Shown: positions 62,859 through 64,000 of the stretch, one piece after another
Layout of the letters: each line of letters starts with the position of its first letter
How positions within the stretch are numbered: position 1 is the stretch's first letter
Assembly: GCA_022605955.1 (NCBI GenBank)
Contig: JAKCOZ010000003.1
Location: 51,708,179-51,772,178, forward strand
Direction: 5' to 3'
DNA from: Rallus limicola
Lineage: Eukaryota; Chordata; Aves; Gruiformes; Rallidae
DNA length: 64,000 nt
Position numbers and translations under genes: made by a program
The notes under the pieces: model-generated
Told to the model about the DNA's origin: nothing
Database searches by the model: none
The model's input: only the letters and a program-made list of their open reading frames with translations

Positions 62859-63080
62859 AGTGGCTCACAGCGACGTGGAAGTGAATTTGCCCTCACCTTC
62901 CAAGACCCTGAAGTACCTGAGGTATACTGGAGTTTCAAGAGGTACCGTAACTCTATAGCAGATCTGAGCAGGCCATTGGTTTTGGGTGAGACATACAAGG
63001 AGATCCCCCAGCTCCAGAAGGAAGTACTCAGTTTTTCCCTCAACTACATGGAAACGGTTACATTAATCACTGTAATCTAG

Positions 63081-63339
63081 TAAAAATAAGCCACTAGATG
63101 CGTAGTTCCATATTTTGGCAGAAGTGAGGAATATAATCCCAGAAAAGCTAGTTCTCCTGGGTTCCATATAATGGTATCTCAGGTGTTACCTCATCACTTG
63201 CCCCAAAGGCACTGTCAGCACACGTTTCACAGGGAAGCCATCAGTCAGCCTGTCTGTAGCATTCAGCATAGAGAGACATTGCCAAACATGAGCAAGCCAA
63301 GTGAAGGACCACTAGGATGCATGGACACATGCTCTGCAA
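63081..63339. other. Short unassigned stretch
   Basis: Nothing recognised. The upper part may be the continuation of the old CR1 that follows, too diverged to call. Confidence 0.4.
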
Positions 63340-63712
63340 GGAGGCGTTCTCCAGCCTGCAGAAGGCAAGGCTTCATGGGTACCTTATTGCTGTCACCAGC
63401 CGCCAAATGAAAGATCTAGAGATGATGGAGTCAGACTCTTCTTGTATGTGCTCAGTAGAAAGACAAGAGGCAAGAGACACAAGCTGGAATATGGGAAACT
63501 CCGACTTGATATAATAGATAAAACTTGCACCCTGAATATGCTCAAATGCTGAAACAGATGCTGTAAATCTCCATCCATGGAGATATCCAAAACCCAAACA
63601 GACATACCATGAACAATCTACTTCAACTGGACATGCTTTGAGCAGGATTTTGGATTAGAAAGCCCAAGAGTTCCCTTCCAACCTGCATAACTACAATCTG
63701 ATTCTGCAGTTC
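63340..63712 (+). mobile_element. CR1 LINE, old 3' fragment
   Basis: A diverged CR1 in sense orientation. Landmarks in order: CTTATTGCTGTCACC (63384), GAAAGACAAGAGGCAAGAGACACAAGCTGGAA (about 63458-63489), TCTCCATCCATGGAGATATCCAAAACCC, GGACATGCTTTGAGCAGGATTTTGGATTAGA and the end box GTTCCCTTCCAACCTGCATAACTACAATCTGATTC. More substitutions than the other copies, hence an older insertion. The start is approximate. Confidence 0.78.
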
Positions 63713-64000
63713 TGAACATTACCACCACTTCCACTGAAGTATAATAAAATCACAAATATCCTTAAAGCAAACATTTAACCATCATTTGCATCACTTCACT
63801 AGTGATTCTTTTGTCTAGCCTTTAAGGTCTTTAGAATAAGATAAGCCAATATTTACAGTTTTACTGCACTTTCTAAAAATTTAAAATTTATCTCCTCTCT
63901 GATACTGAGCAATGTTTTTATCCCAGTGCTTTCTGTATCTTTCCTCTCTTTAATTTTCAAGTCCACGAGACAGACATTTCCACTCACAACTGTGGAATAA
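63713..64000. other. Unique non-coding end of window
   Basis: AT-rich sequence with no feature recognised. Confidence 0.4.

Noticed and set aside
1..64000. Search for tRNA, rRNA, CRISPR arrays, bacterial-style operons or defence systems
   Set aside because: None of their hallmarks is present; the window is vertebrate non-coding DNA with decayed retroelements.

Overview
The window reads as non-coding vertebrate nuclear DNA, almost certainly from a bird. It is moderately AT-rich, with no dense run of genes, no operon-like packing and no ribosome binding sites. The strongest lineage signals are many fragments of the CR1 LINE, recognisable by the 3' tail motif (TTCCAACC ... ATTCTATGATTCTATG) and by ORF2 endonuclease and reverse-transcriptase remnants, and a solo LTR of the avian ERVL type that begins TGTCCTGGTTT and ends AACCACAACA. 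Species cannot be fixed from the sequence alone.

Layout. 1-14 kb: two divergent copies of one long LTR (about 1.1 kb each) in opposite orientation, each flanked by a perfect 5-bp target-site duplication (TSD). Between them lie CR1 pieces at 4.0-4.9, 7.4, 8.2 and 11.7 kb. 14-36 kb: mainly unique intergenic or intronic DNA with CR1 pieces at 16.0, 18.1 and 24.4 kb and several simple repeats, including an 18-base G tract at the broken end of a CR1. 36-42 kb: a probable third LTR (36.5-37.0 kb), a CR1 piece (39.9 kb), and an ERVL-type solo LTR at 41.2-41.8 kb with a perfect 5-bp TSD. 42-51 kb: no feature I can name. 51.1-53.5 kb: the longest CR1 remnant, reading on the minus strand, retaining traces from endonuclease to reverse-transcriptase palm, then an internal deletion, then the 3' tail. 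55-57 kb: two exon-like open segments on the minus strand with plausible splice sites; they are the only non-transposon stretches that look coding, and I do not recognise the protein. 63.3-63.7 kb: another old CR1.

Function. No complete gene, operon, CRISPR array, toxin or defence system, tRNA or rRNA was found, so there is no pathway to assemble. What can be supported is a record of retrotransposon insertion and decay plus one possible undescribed gene fragment. Most open frames over 60 codons are what chance gives in 64 kb, or lie inside the transposons. All homology statements come from reading by eye and from remembered family features; no alignment or database search was run.
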